Shown: positions 32,620-40,222 of the stretch, piece by piece
Layout of the letters: each line of letters begins with the position of its first letter
How positions within the stretch are numbered: position 1 is the stretch's first letter
NCBI GenBank assembly: GCA_016212925.1
Contig: JACRDF010000003.1
Span: 62,001-126,000, forward strand
DNA from: Desulfomonile tiedjei
GTDB lineage: Bacteria > Desulfobacterota > Desulfomonilia > Desulfomonilales > Desulfomonilaceae
Length of the DNA stretch: 64,000 bases
Direction of reading: 5' to 3'
Position numbers and translations under genes: made by a program
Notes under the pieces: model-generated
Database searches by the model: none
What the model was told of the DNA's origin: nothing
The model's input: the letters and a program-made list of their open reading frames with translations, nothing else

Positions 32620-34092
32620 CTAAGCCGGCTTCTTTTTCAGTTTCACGCCCTTAACGTCGGTGAGTTTCGCGCCCCTCATACTTGTTCCACCGAGCTTGAC
32701 GTGTGTGAAATCGGCTTTATCAATAAAAGCCCATGAAAAGTCCGCGCCGGTCAGGTCAGCACCAACCAGTGAACTGCCGGACATTTTGACCCCGGTCAGG
32801 TTGGCGCTGTTAAGGTTGGCATGGGACAAATCCGCACCGTCCAGGACCACGTTGTGAAGGCTCGCCCCTGAGAAGTTGGCACCTGTCGCCCTCACCCCTG
32901 TCATGTCCGCGTCCGCGAACGAAACGCCGGAGAAGTTGGCCTCGACCATTTCCGCGCCTGTCATCTTGGATTTTTGAAAATTGGCATCTGCAAAGTCGCC
33001 ACCGCCCAGATTCGCTCCGGACAGATCAGCTTTGTCAATTACCGCCATGCGACCGTCAACGTTTTGCATCTTGGCTTCGGTCAAGATCGCTTCCGAAAGG
33101 TTGGTCTTATGTAGAATTGCGTTTTGCATTTCCGCTTTGGTCAAGGTAACCCCATTCATGGTCGCCTTTGAGAAAACGGTCTTGGGAAAACGGCCGAGCG
33201 AAAGGTTTGCGCCTGAAATATCCGCCTCCGTCACGTCCGCGGCGGTCAGATCGCAGCCGGTGAGATCGGCACGCATCAGCTTTGCTCCGTCGAGCTTGGC
33301 GTTCACGAGCCTGGTGTTGGCCAATTTTGCTCCTGTGAGGTTTGCGCTTGAAAGGTTTGCGCCGTCCAGTTTTGCCCCCGACAAATCACAGCCTTCGAGG
33401 TTCGCCTGCGTCAGATTTGCCCCTGAAAGATCAACTCCCACCAAGGTTGCCCCTGAAAGGTCGGCCCTTTCCAGGTTTGCCTCCGAAAGCTTGGACTGCG
33501 CCAGATTGGCTCTGGCCAGAATTGCCCACGACAGATCCGCCTTCTCAAGATGAAGGGCAATTAGCTGACCCCTTGAAATATCCGACGACGTGAGTCGGGC
33601 TCCCGAAAGTTTCGTCTTGGCAAAAGTCGCCCTGCTCAATTTGAGTCCGGCCAGATCCGCGCCGGACAGATCAGCCGCGGTGAAGTTGGCCGTATCCACG
33701 ATGGCCTTGCTGAACCCGGCCCCTGACAGATCGGCTTCGCTGAAGTTGGCTTCCGTAAGGACAGCTCGACTCAGGTCTGCGCCTTTCAATTCTGTACGGT
33801 TGAGGGTGGCGCCATTCAGGCTTGAGCCTGTCAAATTGGATTGTGACAAGTCCGCGCCCGAAAAATCCGCGTCGCTAAGGTCAATTTCAGACAGGTCCGC
33901 ACCGCTTAAATCGGCCCCGTACAACTTCACCTTGGTCGGTTTCTTAAGACCGATCTTGGCGACGACGATTCTGGAAATGGACGTGTCCAGACCGGTCCGT
34001 ATCGCTGATTGCACAAGTTCCTTTAAGGATCCGGCCCTGCCCTGGAAAATGACCTCGCCTGTTTTTCTGTGTGTGATTTCAAATCGTGGCAA
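32620..34092 (-). CDS. Pentapeptide-repeat protein
   Basis: A 490-residue protein. Residues 1-65 form a small domain (LPRFEITHRKTGEVIFQG, then SLKELVQSAIRTGLDTSISR). From about 70 to the end it is almost wholly A(D/N)LSx pentapeptides, here GADLSGADLSEIDLS and so on, which fold as a right-handed quadrilateral beta-helix. Function is not predictable; known members mimic DNA or scaffold proteins. TTG at 34092 is the likely start, because AGGAGAG sits 8 bp before it and the upstream frame to 34197 looks non-coding. The gene is divergent from the permease across a palindrome at 34154-34182. Confidence 0.85.
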   Translation of the reverse strand: MPRFEITHRKTGEVIFQGRAGSLKELVQSAIRTGLDTSISRIVVAKIGLKKPTKVKLYGADLSGADLSEIDLSDADFSGADLSQSNLTGSSLNGATLNRTELKGADLSRAVLTEANFSEADLSGAGFSKAIVDTANFTAADLSGADLAGLKLSRATFAKTKLSGARLTSSDISRGQLIALHLEKADLSWAILARANLAQSKLSEANLERADLSGATLVGVDLSGANLTQANLEGCDLSGAKLDGANLSSANLTGAKLANTRLVNAKLDGAKLMRADLTGCDLTAADVTEADISGANLSLGRFPKTVFSKATMNGVTLTKAEMQNAILHKTNLSEAILTEAKMQNVDGRMAVIDKADLSGANLGGGDFADANFQKSKMTGAEMVEANFSGVSFADADMTGVRATGANFSGASLHNVVLDGADLSHANLNSANLTGVKMSGSSLVGADLTGADFSWAFIDKADFTHVKLGGTSMRGAKLTDVKGVKLKKKPA

Positions 34093-34459
34093 GTTACTGT
34101 CTCTCCTGGGGTTTGAGTGCGGAATTATACCACGGAGATCGCCCAATCGGTAGGATTTGTTGCTCGGTCCGAGCAACAAATCAGGAATGAGGGGCAAGAC
34201 AAGCCTTTATTCCGCCACAAGTTTGTCAGTAGGGGCAGAGCCGCGTGTCTGCACGGTCTTTGGGCACATGCGCAGGCGCGCGGCGTACCAGGGCCGGCTT
34301 TTTTCGTGAACGCGAAACGGAATCAGACGCTTGTGAGATCTTACAACCGCCGGTGGTGTCAGAGTCGTCAGAAGTCACTCCTCTTGAAGGCTGAAGCAAA
34401 GAACGGTAGACTTGGCCCGTAAGATTTCAGTCCCATTTGGCTTTCCAGGGTCTTTTCGC
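34093..34459. other. Divergent intergenic region with 14-bp-arm palindrome
   Basis: Between the TTG start of the pentapeptide gene and the permease start. It contains the perfect palindrome 34154-34182; the rest shows no gene. Confidence 0.5.
34154..34182. promoter_or_regulatory. Perfect 14-bp-arm palindrome between divergent genes
   Basis: GATTTGTTGCTCGG and CCGAGCAACAAATC flank a single T. The one-base loop makes it a symmetric DNA site rather than an RNA hairpin, so a dimeric regulator operator is possible; a short dispersed repeat is the alternative. Confidence 0.45.
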
Positions 34460-35653
34460 ATGCTTGCTTCCGACTTAATTGAAATTTCATTGCGGCAGCT
34501 ATCCCGCAACAGACGGCGCTACAGGGGAGTGATCATAGGCATTGCCCTGGGCATAGCCGGATTGGTTACGGTGTTGACTATGGGGGATTCCGTCGAGACC
34601 GACCTCGGGAATAATCTTGAAATGCTGGGCAGCGCAACTGTTCTGAAAGCTACCTGGGACTACGATAGAAGCACCAGATGGCATCACGGGCAGTACTACC
34701 TCAAAGATGTTGATGACCTGTCAAAATTGCCCGGCGTGAGATCCGCTTCCCCCGTGGTTTGGATGTCAGGTCGGACCATCGGGCGTAACGAGAGGAAAAT
34801 GATCGGGAGGGTTATGGGAGTGGAACCGAATTTCTTCCCTACCATCCATATCCCTGTTCCGACAGGTCGAACAATTACCCATGCGGACGTAGAGAACAGA
34901 ACCAGCGTCTGTGTCGTGGGCCCCACCATAACCAAAACTCTATTCCCGAATGGAGAAGACCCGATCGGCAAGGAATTGTTGGTGGCAGGCCATGTTTTTA
35001 GGATAGTGGGAGAAATAGGAGGTGTAGAGGACAAAGGCTTCCTCGAGACTGTCTTGGTGCCTTTGTCGGTGGCCAGGGCAAGGTACCCGAATCTCTATGA
35101 GATAAAGGACATCTATGTGCGAGCGATAAACTGGGACGTTGTTCCGGGCCTTCAACGAGACCTGTTGGACCTGTTGAGGAAGAACCACTCGGGATACGTC
35201 GACGCCTTAGAAGTGAAGTACTTTCCTGAACGGGTGCAAACCATACAGAACGCCATTAAGCTCGTTAAGCTCTTTATTTATGCATCGCTTCTGGTGACGC
35301 TGCTCTTGGGGGGACTCGGTATCACTAACGTCATGTTGGGGGCCGTGAGAGAGAGAACCAAGGAAATTGGCCTGCGAAAGGCTGTGGGGGCTACCGAACC
35401 GATGATAATGAAACAGTTCATCATCGAGTCGGTCACTATCAGCGTGATGGGCGCAGGCCTCGGGATGTTGACGGGTTTTATTTCAGTGGAAGTCCTGAAG
35501 AGGGTCTTTGAAACGGTCCCCGCGTACAGCGTCTTTGTTGCCAGTCTCGTGGGTGGTGTGATCTTCGGGGTTCTCCTCGGCATTATTTCGGGATACCTGC
35601 CTGCGCGAAAGGCCAGCAGACTTGATGCCTCCGAAGCCATGAGATTTGAATAG
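34460..35653 (+). CDS. MacB/FtsX-family ABC transporter permease
   Basis: A 397-residue permease (from ATG 34460) with one N-terminal membrane helix, a large MacB-type periplasmic domain (about 45-265: DSVETDLGNNLEMLGSATVL, VVGPTITKTLFPNGEDPIGK) and three C-terminal helices with the FtsX signature GAVRERTKEIGLRKAVGAT. The track-independent alternative TTG at 34412 has no ribosome site. No ATPase subunit gene adjoins it, so its partner must lie elsewhere. Such permeases export lipoproteins, peptides or toxins, or work as mechanotransducers. Confidence 0.88.
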   Translation: MLASDLIEISLRQLSRNRRRYRGVIIGIALGIAGLVTVLTMGDSVETDLGNNLEMLGSATVLKATWDYDRSTRWHHGQYYLKDVDDLSKLPGVRSASPVVWMSGRTIGRNERKMIGRVMGVEPNFFPTIHIPVPTGRTITHADVENRTSVCVVGPTITKTLFPNGEDPIGKELLVAGHVFRIVGEIGGVEDKGFLETVLVPLSVARARYPNLYEIKDIYVRAINWDVVPGLQRDLLDLLRKNHSGYVDALEVKYFPERVQTIQNAIKLVKLFIYASLLVTLLLGGLGITNVMLGAVRERTKEIGLRKAVGATEPMIMKQFIIESVTISVMGAGLGMLTGFISVEVLKRVFETVPAYSVFVASLVGGVIFGVLLGIISGYLPARKASRLDASEAMRFE

Positions 35654-35753
35654 TGATTCCGGCTAGATTTGTGCCAAGTCGCATACGATATGGTTGACCT
35701 GTTCCCGGCCCGTCACCGATTTGCCGAGACCTCCTCAAAGGCTTCAGCTATCG

Positions 35754-35775
35754 TAGGGCGGGCCGTGCCCGCCGG
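35754..35775. repeat. Copy of the CGTAGGGCGGGC/GCCCGCC repeat
   Basis: CGTAGGGCGGGCCGTGCCCG, ending in CC, matches one arm of the repeat at 22905-22967. It lies between two direct copies of the sequence GCCGAGACCTCCTCAAAGG (35725-35743 and 35845-35863). Confidence 0.5.
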
Positions 35776-35837
35776 TACCAACCCTCACCGGACACACCAA
35801 TCGGACATTTCTTTCGGAACCAATGTAGTATCAGCCC

Positions 35838-36944
35838 TCACGATTTTGCCGAGACCTCCTCAAAGGCCTCACTGAAGACTCGCTCAGTTTGACGCACCAT
35901 GTTTTCCAGCGAGTGGTTTGCCAGAACCCTCTCTCTGGCCGCTCTCCCCATCGCATGCCTGCCTGGCTCATCGGTTAGAACCTTTACCAGGGCGGACGCA
36001 AGGTCCTCAGGGTCCCCCGGCCTTACCAGAAGTCCCGTTTTTCCGTCTTGGACCAGTTCCGGAATTCCGCCCACGCTCGTGGCAACCACTGGCAACTCCA
36101 TGGCCATGGCCTCCAGTATAACGTTTGGGGAGGCCTCCATCGCGGAAGCGAGGACAAATACCCAGGAACGAGCCAGATGAGGTACGAGGTCCGGGGTCCC
36201 TGGTAACAATTCGACTCTGGAGTCCAGCGACAGAGCTTTAATGCGAGCCTGCACTTCCTGTTTGAGCGGCCCGTTCCCTATGATCCTGAACAGCGCATTG
36301 GGTATCTTGTCCGACACGATTCGGAAGCCTTCCAAGAGATTCAGGGGGTCCTTCTCCTTGACGAGCCTGCCGACGCACAAAACAGTTGGTTCAGCTGCCT
36401 TGAAGCTCTGCGTGCTTTGAAACAGCGCTGTGTCAACCGCATTGGGTATTACGGCAATGCGGTCCGGATCCACGGAAAAACGTCGGATCATCACCCCCTT
36501 GAGCGCCTCTGCATTGCATATGATGCGATTGGCCAAGCGCCACAGCCAACGTTCGTGCTGTTTGGGGAACAGGCTCCGATAGCCTGAAATGATGACAGGC
36601 ACGCCCGCTATGCGGCCTAATATCCGCCCCCAGATGTTCGGAACAACAGTCAATGTGTACAGGCCGTCAGGACGCATGCGTATCAATCGCCAAGCAAGGT
36701 TGGAAATCGCCCGAGGGCCCACACGCGAGGATCGGGACAAATGGATGATTCTCACCCCGGTTTTTGCGGCAATGGGAACCATGTCTTCGCCTTGGCGCAA
36801 AACCCACAATTCCGGCGAGAAAACCTCTTTGTCCATGTATTTCAGTAAATGGATAGCGTAACGCTGGGTACCGCCGAATTCCAGATCCTGCAGTAACACC
36901 GCTATTCGTATGGGAACGCGTGGAACGCTTGCATCATTTTTCAT
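35838..36944 (-). CDS. Glycosyltransferase family 4 protein
   Basis: A 368-residue GT-B glycosyltransferase. N-terminal Rossmann region IAVLLQDLEFGGTQRYAIHLL with the GGT/GGxxR loop; central ISGYRSLFPKQHERWL; C-terminal VLCVGRLVKEKDPLNLLEGF, and the sugar-nucleotide site SAMEASPNVILEAMAMELPVVAT with the E-x7-E arrangement. Likely involved in cell-surface polysaccharide synthesis, but no other surface-sugar genes adjoin. It overlaps the upstream receiver gene by ATGA. The last 19 bases or so are duplicated downstream at 35725-35743. Confidence 0.9.
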   Translation of the reverse strand: MKNDASVPRVPIRIAVLLQDLEFGGTQRYAIHLLKYMDKEVFSPELWVLRQGEDMVPIAAKTGVRIIHLSRSSRVGPRAISNLAWRLIRMRPDGLYTLTVVPNIWGRILGRIAGVPVIISGYRSLFPKQHERWLWRLANRIICNAEALKGVMIRRFSVDPDRIAVIPNAVDTALFQSTQSFKAAEPTVLCVGRLVKEKDPLNLLEGFRIVSDKIPNALFRIIGNGPLKQEVQARIKALSLDSRVELLPGTPDLVPHLARSWVFVLASAMEASPNVILEAMAMELPVVATSVGGIPELVQDGKTGLLVRPGDPEDLASALVKVLTDEPGRHAMGRAARERVLANHSLENMVRQTERVFSEAFEEVSAKS

Positions 36945-37429
36945 ACTAGTTTAGGCGATTTTTCGTCCAGGCTGTCCCACAGTGCCCTGTACTGTTGGCG
37001 CCAATCCGAAGGAAATCGCTCGTCCAGGAGAGGCTCCAGTCGAGTGAGCGTGTGGCGCCAGGGCGAATTGCCTTGGGAGATAATATCGAGGAGTTCGACC
37101 AGCAATGAATCAAGATTGGCCAAATCCTCCTTAGGAATGTAAGAGATTGCGCCGCGATCCATAGCTCTCAGAATGTAATCGGGGCTGAGAGCCGGAGCAG
37201 TCAACATTACGGCAGGGAACTTCCGCTGCACTGCTATATCGAGCAGGTGCAGGCCTCTCACTCCCATAACGTCCAGGATTACGACATCGTAATCCCTGGT
37301 TTGGAGCAACTTTTCGGCCTGGTTGAAACTGCCTGCGGTATCGACGCGGCATAGATAAAGAACTTCCACGATGGTTTCAAGCACATCGGGTTCGTCGTCC
37401 ACCGCGAGAACTGCCTTACCCTCCAGCAC
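36941..37429 (-). CDS. Receiver-domain protein with C-terminal extension
   Basis: A 162-residue protein (GTG 37429, chosen because AGGAGA lies just before it and it aligns with its paralogue). Receiver features: VLAVDDEPDVLE, phospho-acceptor Asp53 in VVILDVMGVRGLHL, VMLTAPALSP and YIPKEDL. Residues 120-162 form a helical tail with conserved Trp residues (SPWRHTLTRLEPLLDERFPS, then DWRQQYRALWDSL). 'DVMGVRG' replaces the usual 'D.MMPG.DG'. It is a divergent paralogue of the gene at 37524, and its stop overlaps the glycosyltransferase start. Confidence 0.88.
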   Translation of the reverse strand: MLEGKAVLAVDDEPDVLETIVEVLYLCRVDTAGSFNQAEKLLQTRDYDVVILDVMGVRGLHLLDIAVQRKFPAVMLTAPALSPDYILRAMDRGAISYIPKEDLANLDSLLVELLDIISQGNSPWRHTLTRLEPLLDERFPSDWRQQYRALWDSLDEKSPKLV

Positions 37430-37474
37430 CTTAAATCTCCTGGCCGTTGATTGGCCCAATCGCCCTAAACCAGC

Positions 37475-37504
37475 TTGACATGGACCTTCAGCATATACTA
37501 TAAA
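37475..37504 (+). promoter_or_regulatory. Sigma-70-like promoter for the 37524 receiver gene
   Basis: TTGACA (37475-37480) and TATAAA (37499-37504) with an 18-bp spacer, 20 bp before the ATG at 37524, which has GGAGAT upstream. Confidence 0.6.
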
Positions 37505-37523
37505 GAAGATTGGAGATCAAGTT

Positions 37524-38042
37524 ATGGCACGGAGCCTGTTGCAAGGCAAGACCATCCTCGCGGTTGACGATGAACCGGATGTGCTTGACATTCTCGCGGA
37601 AGAACTTGAGGACTGCGGCGCAGAATTCGAACGGTCAGCCACTTACGAGGATGCCATAGAAAAGATCTCGTCATTTACTTATGACCTGGTAGTGCTGGAC
37701 ATCATGGGGGTGCGAGGCTTCGAGCTGCTGGAATACGCCACAGCGAAAAAGACTCCCGTGGTCATGCTTACGGCACACGCGCTTAGTCCCCAGTCTTTGA
37801 AGAAGTCCATTGAACTCGGCGCCAGAGCCTACTTGCCCAAGGATCAACTTGGGCAGATAGCTCCCTTCCTGGAAGACGTGTTGACGCTGAGCTACCAGTC
37901 GGCATGGAAGTCGTTGTTCGAGCGGTTAGGCGGCTATTTCGGGAAAAGATTCGGACCAGAATGGCGAAAGTCGGAAAAAGAGTTTTGGGAGAAGTTCGAG
38001 AAAGATCTGGAGGTGCATGAATCTACCATCATTCAGTCCTGA
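37524..38042 (+). CDS. Receiver-domain protein with C-terminal extension
   Basis: A 172-residue paralogue of the 36941 protein, reading the other way from a shared 94-bp region. TILAVDDEPDVLDIL, Asp59 in VVLDIMGVRGFEL, VMLTAHALSPQSL, YLPKDQL; then a helical tail (YQSAWKSLFERLGGYFGKRF and FGPEWRKSEKEFWEKFEKDL). Same 'MGVRG' replacement. It is followed 42 bp on by a soluble histidine kinase gene that could phosphorylate it. Confidence 0.9.
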   Translation: MARSLLQGKTILAVDDEPDVLDILAEELEDCGAEFERSATYEDAIEKISSFTYDLVVLDIMGVRGFELLEYATAKKTPVVMLTAHALSPQSLKKSIELGARAYLPKDQLGQIAPFLEDVLTLSYQSAWKSLFERLGGYFGKRFGPEWRKSEKEFWEKFEKDLEVHESTIIQS

Positions 38043-38084
38043 TCCCACCACTTTTTTCCGGCTGAGACATCCGGGGGTTATTCG

Positions 38085-38840
38085 GTGACCATCAAGAACA
38101 TCCAGACAGCGCATCTTGTCCACGATCTCAAAAATCCGGTCAACATAATAGAGACCGGAGCCAAATCTCTGCTGGACAATCAGGATCGGTACGGAGACCT
38201 GACTCCGAGGCAAGAGAAGGTTATAAGGCGGGTTTTGAGAAACGCTCTCAAAATCAGGCACCTCGCCAACTCCATGCTCGAAGTGGACATGGCCGCGACG
38301 GGTGTAATGAGAGTCAGCGAGTGCACCTTGGCCGGAATACTCCGGCACGCCTTGGTCGAGGTCTTCGACCTGGTCGATCCCGATGTTGCGGACGATCTTG
38401 AAAAAGCCGCTGATTTGGACGCCTTCCGAAATGTCCTGGCGGAAAACGAAATCTTCCTTGAGGCCGAGGACTCACAACTGACCCGAACAATAAGGATCGA
38501 TGAGACCAAAATGTGCCTCATCGTCACAAATCTTCTTTCCAATGCCTTCAAGTACCGGACGCGGAGGGTCTACCTCAAATGCGCCGCCGACGGGGATTCG
38601 ATAAACGTTTCCGTGCGGGACGACGGCCCTGGAATCCCGGAATGTTACCACCAACAGATTTTTGACCAGTATTTCCAGTGCATCAAAGTGGAGGGCTTCC
38701 CGGTCCGCGGCCATGGGCTGGGGCTCGCAGGAGCACAGGCCCTGACCGAGGCCTTGGGCGGCAGGTTGTCCCTGTGCAAAAGTCCGGACGGAGCTGAGTT
38801 CCTGGTTCAGATCAAATGTTCCGCGCCGGGGACAGCCTGA
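38085..38840 (+). CDS. Soluble sensor histidine kinase
   Basis: A 251-residue kinase core with no sensor or membrane part. The HisKA-like helix is TAHLVHDLKNPVNIIETG, with the His-Asp-x-Lys-Asn box at about residue 13. The HATPase has NLLSNAFKYRTRRVYLKCAA, DDGPGIPECYH, FDQYFQ and GHGLGLAGAQALTEALGG. GTG start at 38085. Lacking input domains, it may be controlled by a partner or by the receiver of the gene 42 bp upstream (37524). It is probably co-transcribed with that gene. Confidence 0.88.
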   Translation: MTIKNIQTAHLVHDLKNPVNIIETGAKSLLDNQDRYGDLTPRQEKVIRRVLRNALKIRHLANSMLEVDMAATGVMRVSECTLAGILRHALVEVFDLVDPDVADDLEKAADLDAFRNVLAENEIFLEAEDSQLTRTIRIDETKMCLIVTNLLSNAFKYRTRRVYLKCAADGDSINVSVRDDGPGIPECYHQQIFDQYFQCIKVEGFPVRGHGLGLAGAQALTEALGGRLSLCKSPDGAEFLVQIKCSAPGTA

Positions 38841-38867
38841 AAGCGACCGAAGCCGGAATCGGTGCTT

Positions 38868-39005
38868 TCAGTTGATCTCGCGGTGCCGAGAGACAGATGA
38901 GGACTTCATTGCTGCTCTGTTAACGTAAATAGTATGATTGCCGCCTTCGCGTAATAATTCGCAACCATGCCTTTCAAGATGTCTGATGAGGTCGATTCTT
39001 TTCAT
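38868..39005 (-). CDS. HicA-type toxin, C-terminally shortened (45 aa)
   Basis: ATG 39005 overlaps the hicB-type stop codon (ATGA), giving MKRIDLIRHLERHGCELLRE followed by GGNHTIYVNRAAMKSSSVS. This is the HicA dsRBD-like mRNA interferase, with the catalytic His in GGNHTIY retained. It then reads RHREIN and stops, whereas HicA normally continues about 12-20 residues with a helix. It may be weak or dead. It is too short for many gene finders. Confidence 0.75.
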   Translation of the reverse strand: MKRIDLIRHLERHGCELLREGGNHTIYVNRAAMKSSSVSRHREIN

Positions 39006-39223
39006 GCAGTAAGTCGGAAGGTTTCTTTGATCACATCAGCGCCTCTGAGTTGTTCTTCACTCAGCTCGCGATTTGCCTCCAGTACCATGCGTACTGCTTC
39101 CTCCAGGTTGGCTCTCACTTCTTCCAGAGTCTCCCCTCGGGTGTTCGCGCCTGGAAGCTCTTGAACAAATCCAATATAGCCCTCGGGAACCTTCATAAAG
39201 ACTGCCGTAAGCTGTGCTTGCAT
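39002..39223 (-). CDS. HicB-type antitoxin
   Basis: A 73-residue HicB partial RNase-H-fold antitoxin: LTAVFMKVPEGYIGFVQELP, GANTRGETLEEVRANLEEAV and RMVLEANRELS. ATG 39223 has GGAGG at good spacing. Its stop overlaps the hicA ATG, so the pair is hicB-hicA. It lacks the C-terminal DNA-binding domain of longer HicB proteins. It neutralises HicA in homologous systems. Confidence 0.85.
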   Translation of the reverse strand: MQAQLTAVFMKVPEGYIGFVQELPGANTRGETLEEVRANLEEAVRMVLEANRELSEEQLRGADVIKETFRLTA

Positions 39224-39320
39224 CACAAGACCTCCGAGGCAACTATAGTGCAGAAAGGAACTTATTGCACCTGCCAAACACCCTTGATCGGCCGGCAAGC
39301 GGGCAGAATTTCAGCCGGTT

Positions 39321-40073
39321 CTAGTTTCGGCCGCGCAGCTTCATCAGCAGTCGTAGTATTTCAATATAGAGCCATATCAAGGTCACCATCAAAGCGAAGG
39401 CAGCGTACCATTCCATGTACTTGGGCGCCCCTTGGCGAGCCCCTTGGTCAATGAGATCAAAATCCAGAACCAGGTTTAGCGCGGCCACTGTCACCACGAA
39501 AATGCTAAATCCTATTCCGATCCATCCGGCGTCGTGAATGAACGGTACTCGAACACCGAACAGGCTCAACAAAAAGGAGGCTAGATACACGAGAAAGATG
39601 CCGCCCGTTGCAGCGAAAACCCCAAGCTTGAAGTTCTCTGTGACTTTGATCAGGCCGGAGGTGTAGACCAACAGCATCGCCAGACAGGTCCCAAAGGTCA
39701 GCCCCACCGCCTGAATCACAATGCCCGGGTATTGAGATTCAGCCACCGATGAGATGCCCCCCAGGAACAGACCCTCCAGCAGCGCATAAATCGGCGCGGT
39801 CACCGGCGCCCATTGTTGTTTGAATACCGTAATGAGTGCCACCACAAGCCCGCCCAGGGCCCCCACTATCAACCACGGGGCAACGGTTGCGGGGTTGGGT
39901 TCCGGAGTTCGGAAATACAGATGCCAGGTCCACCCCGCGGTCAACAAAACGCAGAGCAGTAGAAGCCCCGCCCTATTCACCGCGCCCTGAGCGGTCATCG
40001 CCTCCTCGCCTGACGCATAATCCCTAACGCCGGCGAAGGTATCTTCAGTAAGAGTAGGATTCGCTGTCCTCAT
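39321..40073 (-). CDS. Bax inhibitor-1/YccA family membrane protein
   Basis: A 250-residue protein with seven predicted membrane helices and the BI-1 family features: GLFLGGISSVAE in the third-fourth helix region and GWIGIGFSIFVVTVAALNLVLDFDLID with the closing Asp-x-Asp. Family members are pH-regulated cation leak channels or membrane-stress factors; the role in anaerobes is unclear. ATG 40073 has GGGGGAG upstream. A 21-residue soluble N-terminal stretch precedes the first helix. Confidence 0.87.
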   Translation of the reverse strand: MRTANPTLTEDTFAGVRDYASGEEAMTAQGAVNRAGLLLLCVLLTAGWTWHLYFRTPEPNPATVAPWLIVGALGGLVVALITVFKQQWAPVTAPIYALLEGLFLGGISSVAESQYPGIVIQAVGLTFGTCLAMLLVYTSGLIKVTENFKLGVFAATGGIFLVYLASFLLSLFGVRVPFIHDAGWIGIGFSIFVVTVAALNLVLDFDLIDQGARQGAPKYMEWYAAFALMVTLIWLYIEILRLLMKLRGRN

Positions 40074-40222
40074 GTTTTTGGGCTCCCCCTTTTGATTTCG
40101 TACTACGATAGATAAGCACGCGGGTAGAACTAGTCAATCTATACAATATATAAAGGCAATGGATTCAGACTCAACGGGTCTGCTTGAAAGGGATACAGAT
40201 CTTAAAGGGAGGGTTTCCGTCG

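Noticed and set aside
32981-34153. Long plus-strand open frames opposite the pentapeptide-repeat gene
   Set aside because: Low-complexity repeats of the real gene leave the complementary frame open. Their Ser/Ala/Arg-rich translation mirrors the repeat and has no domain.
38868-38870. TGA ending hicA read as selenocysteine
   Set aside because: No Cys-pair context, no SECIS-like hairpin within 40 bases, and the continued frame does not resemble the HicA C-terminal helix.
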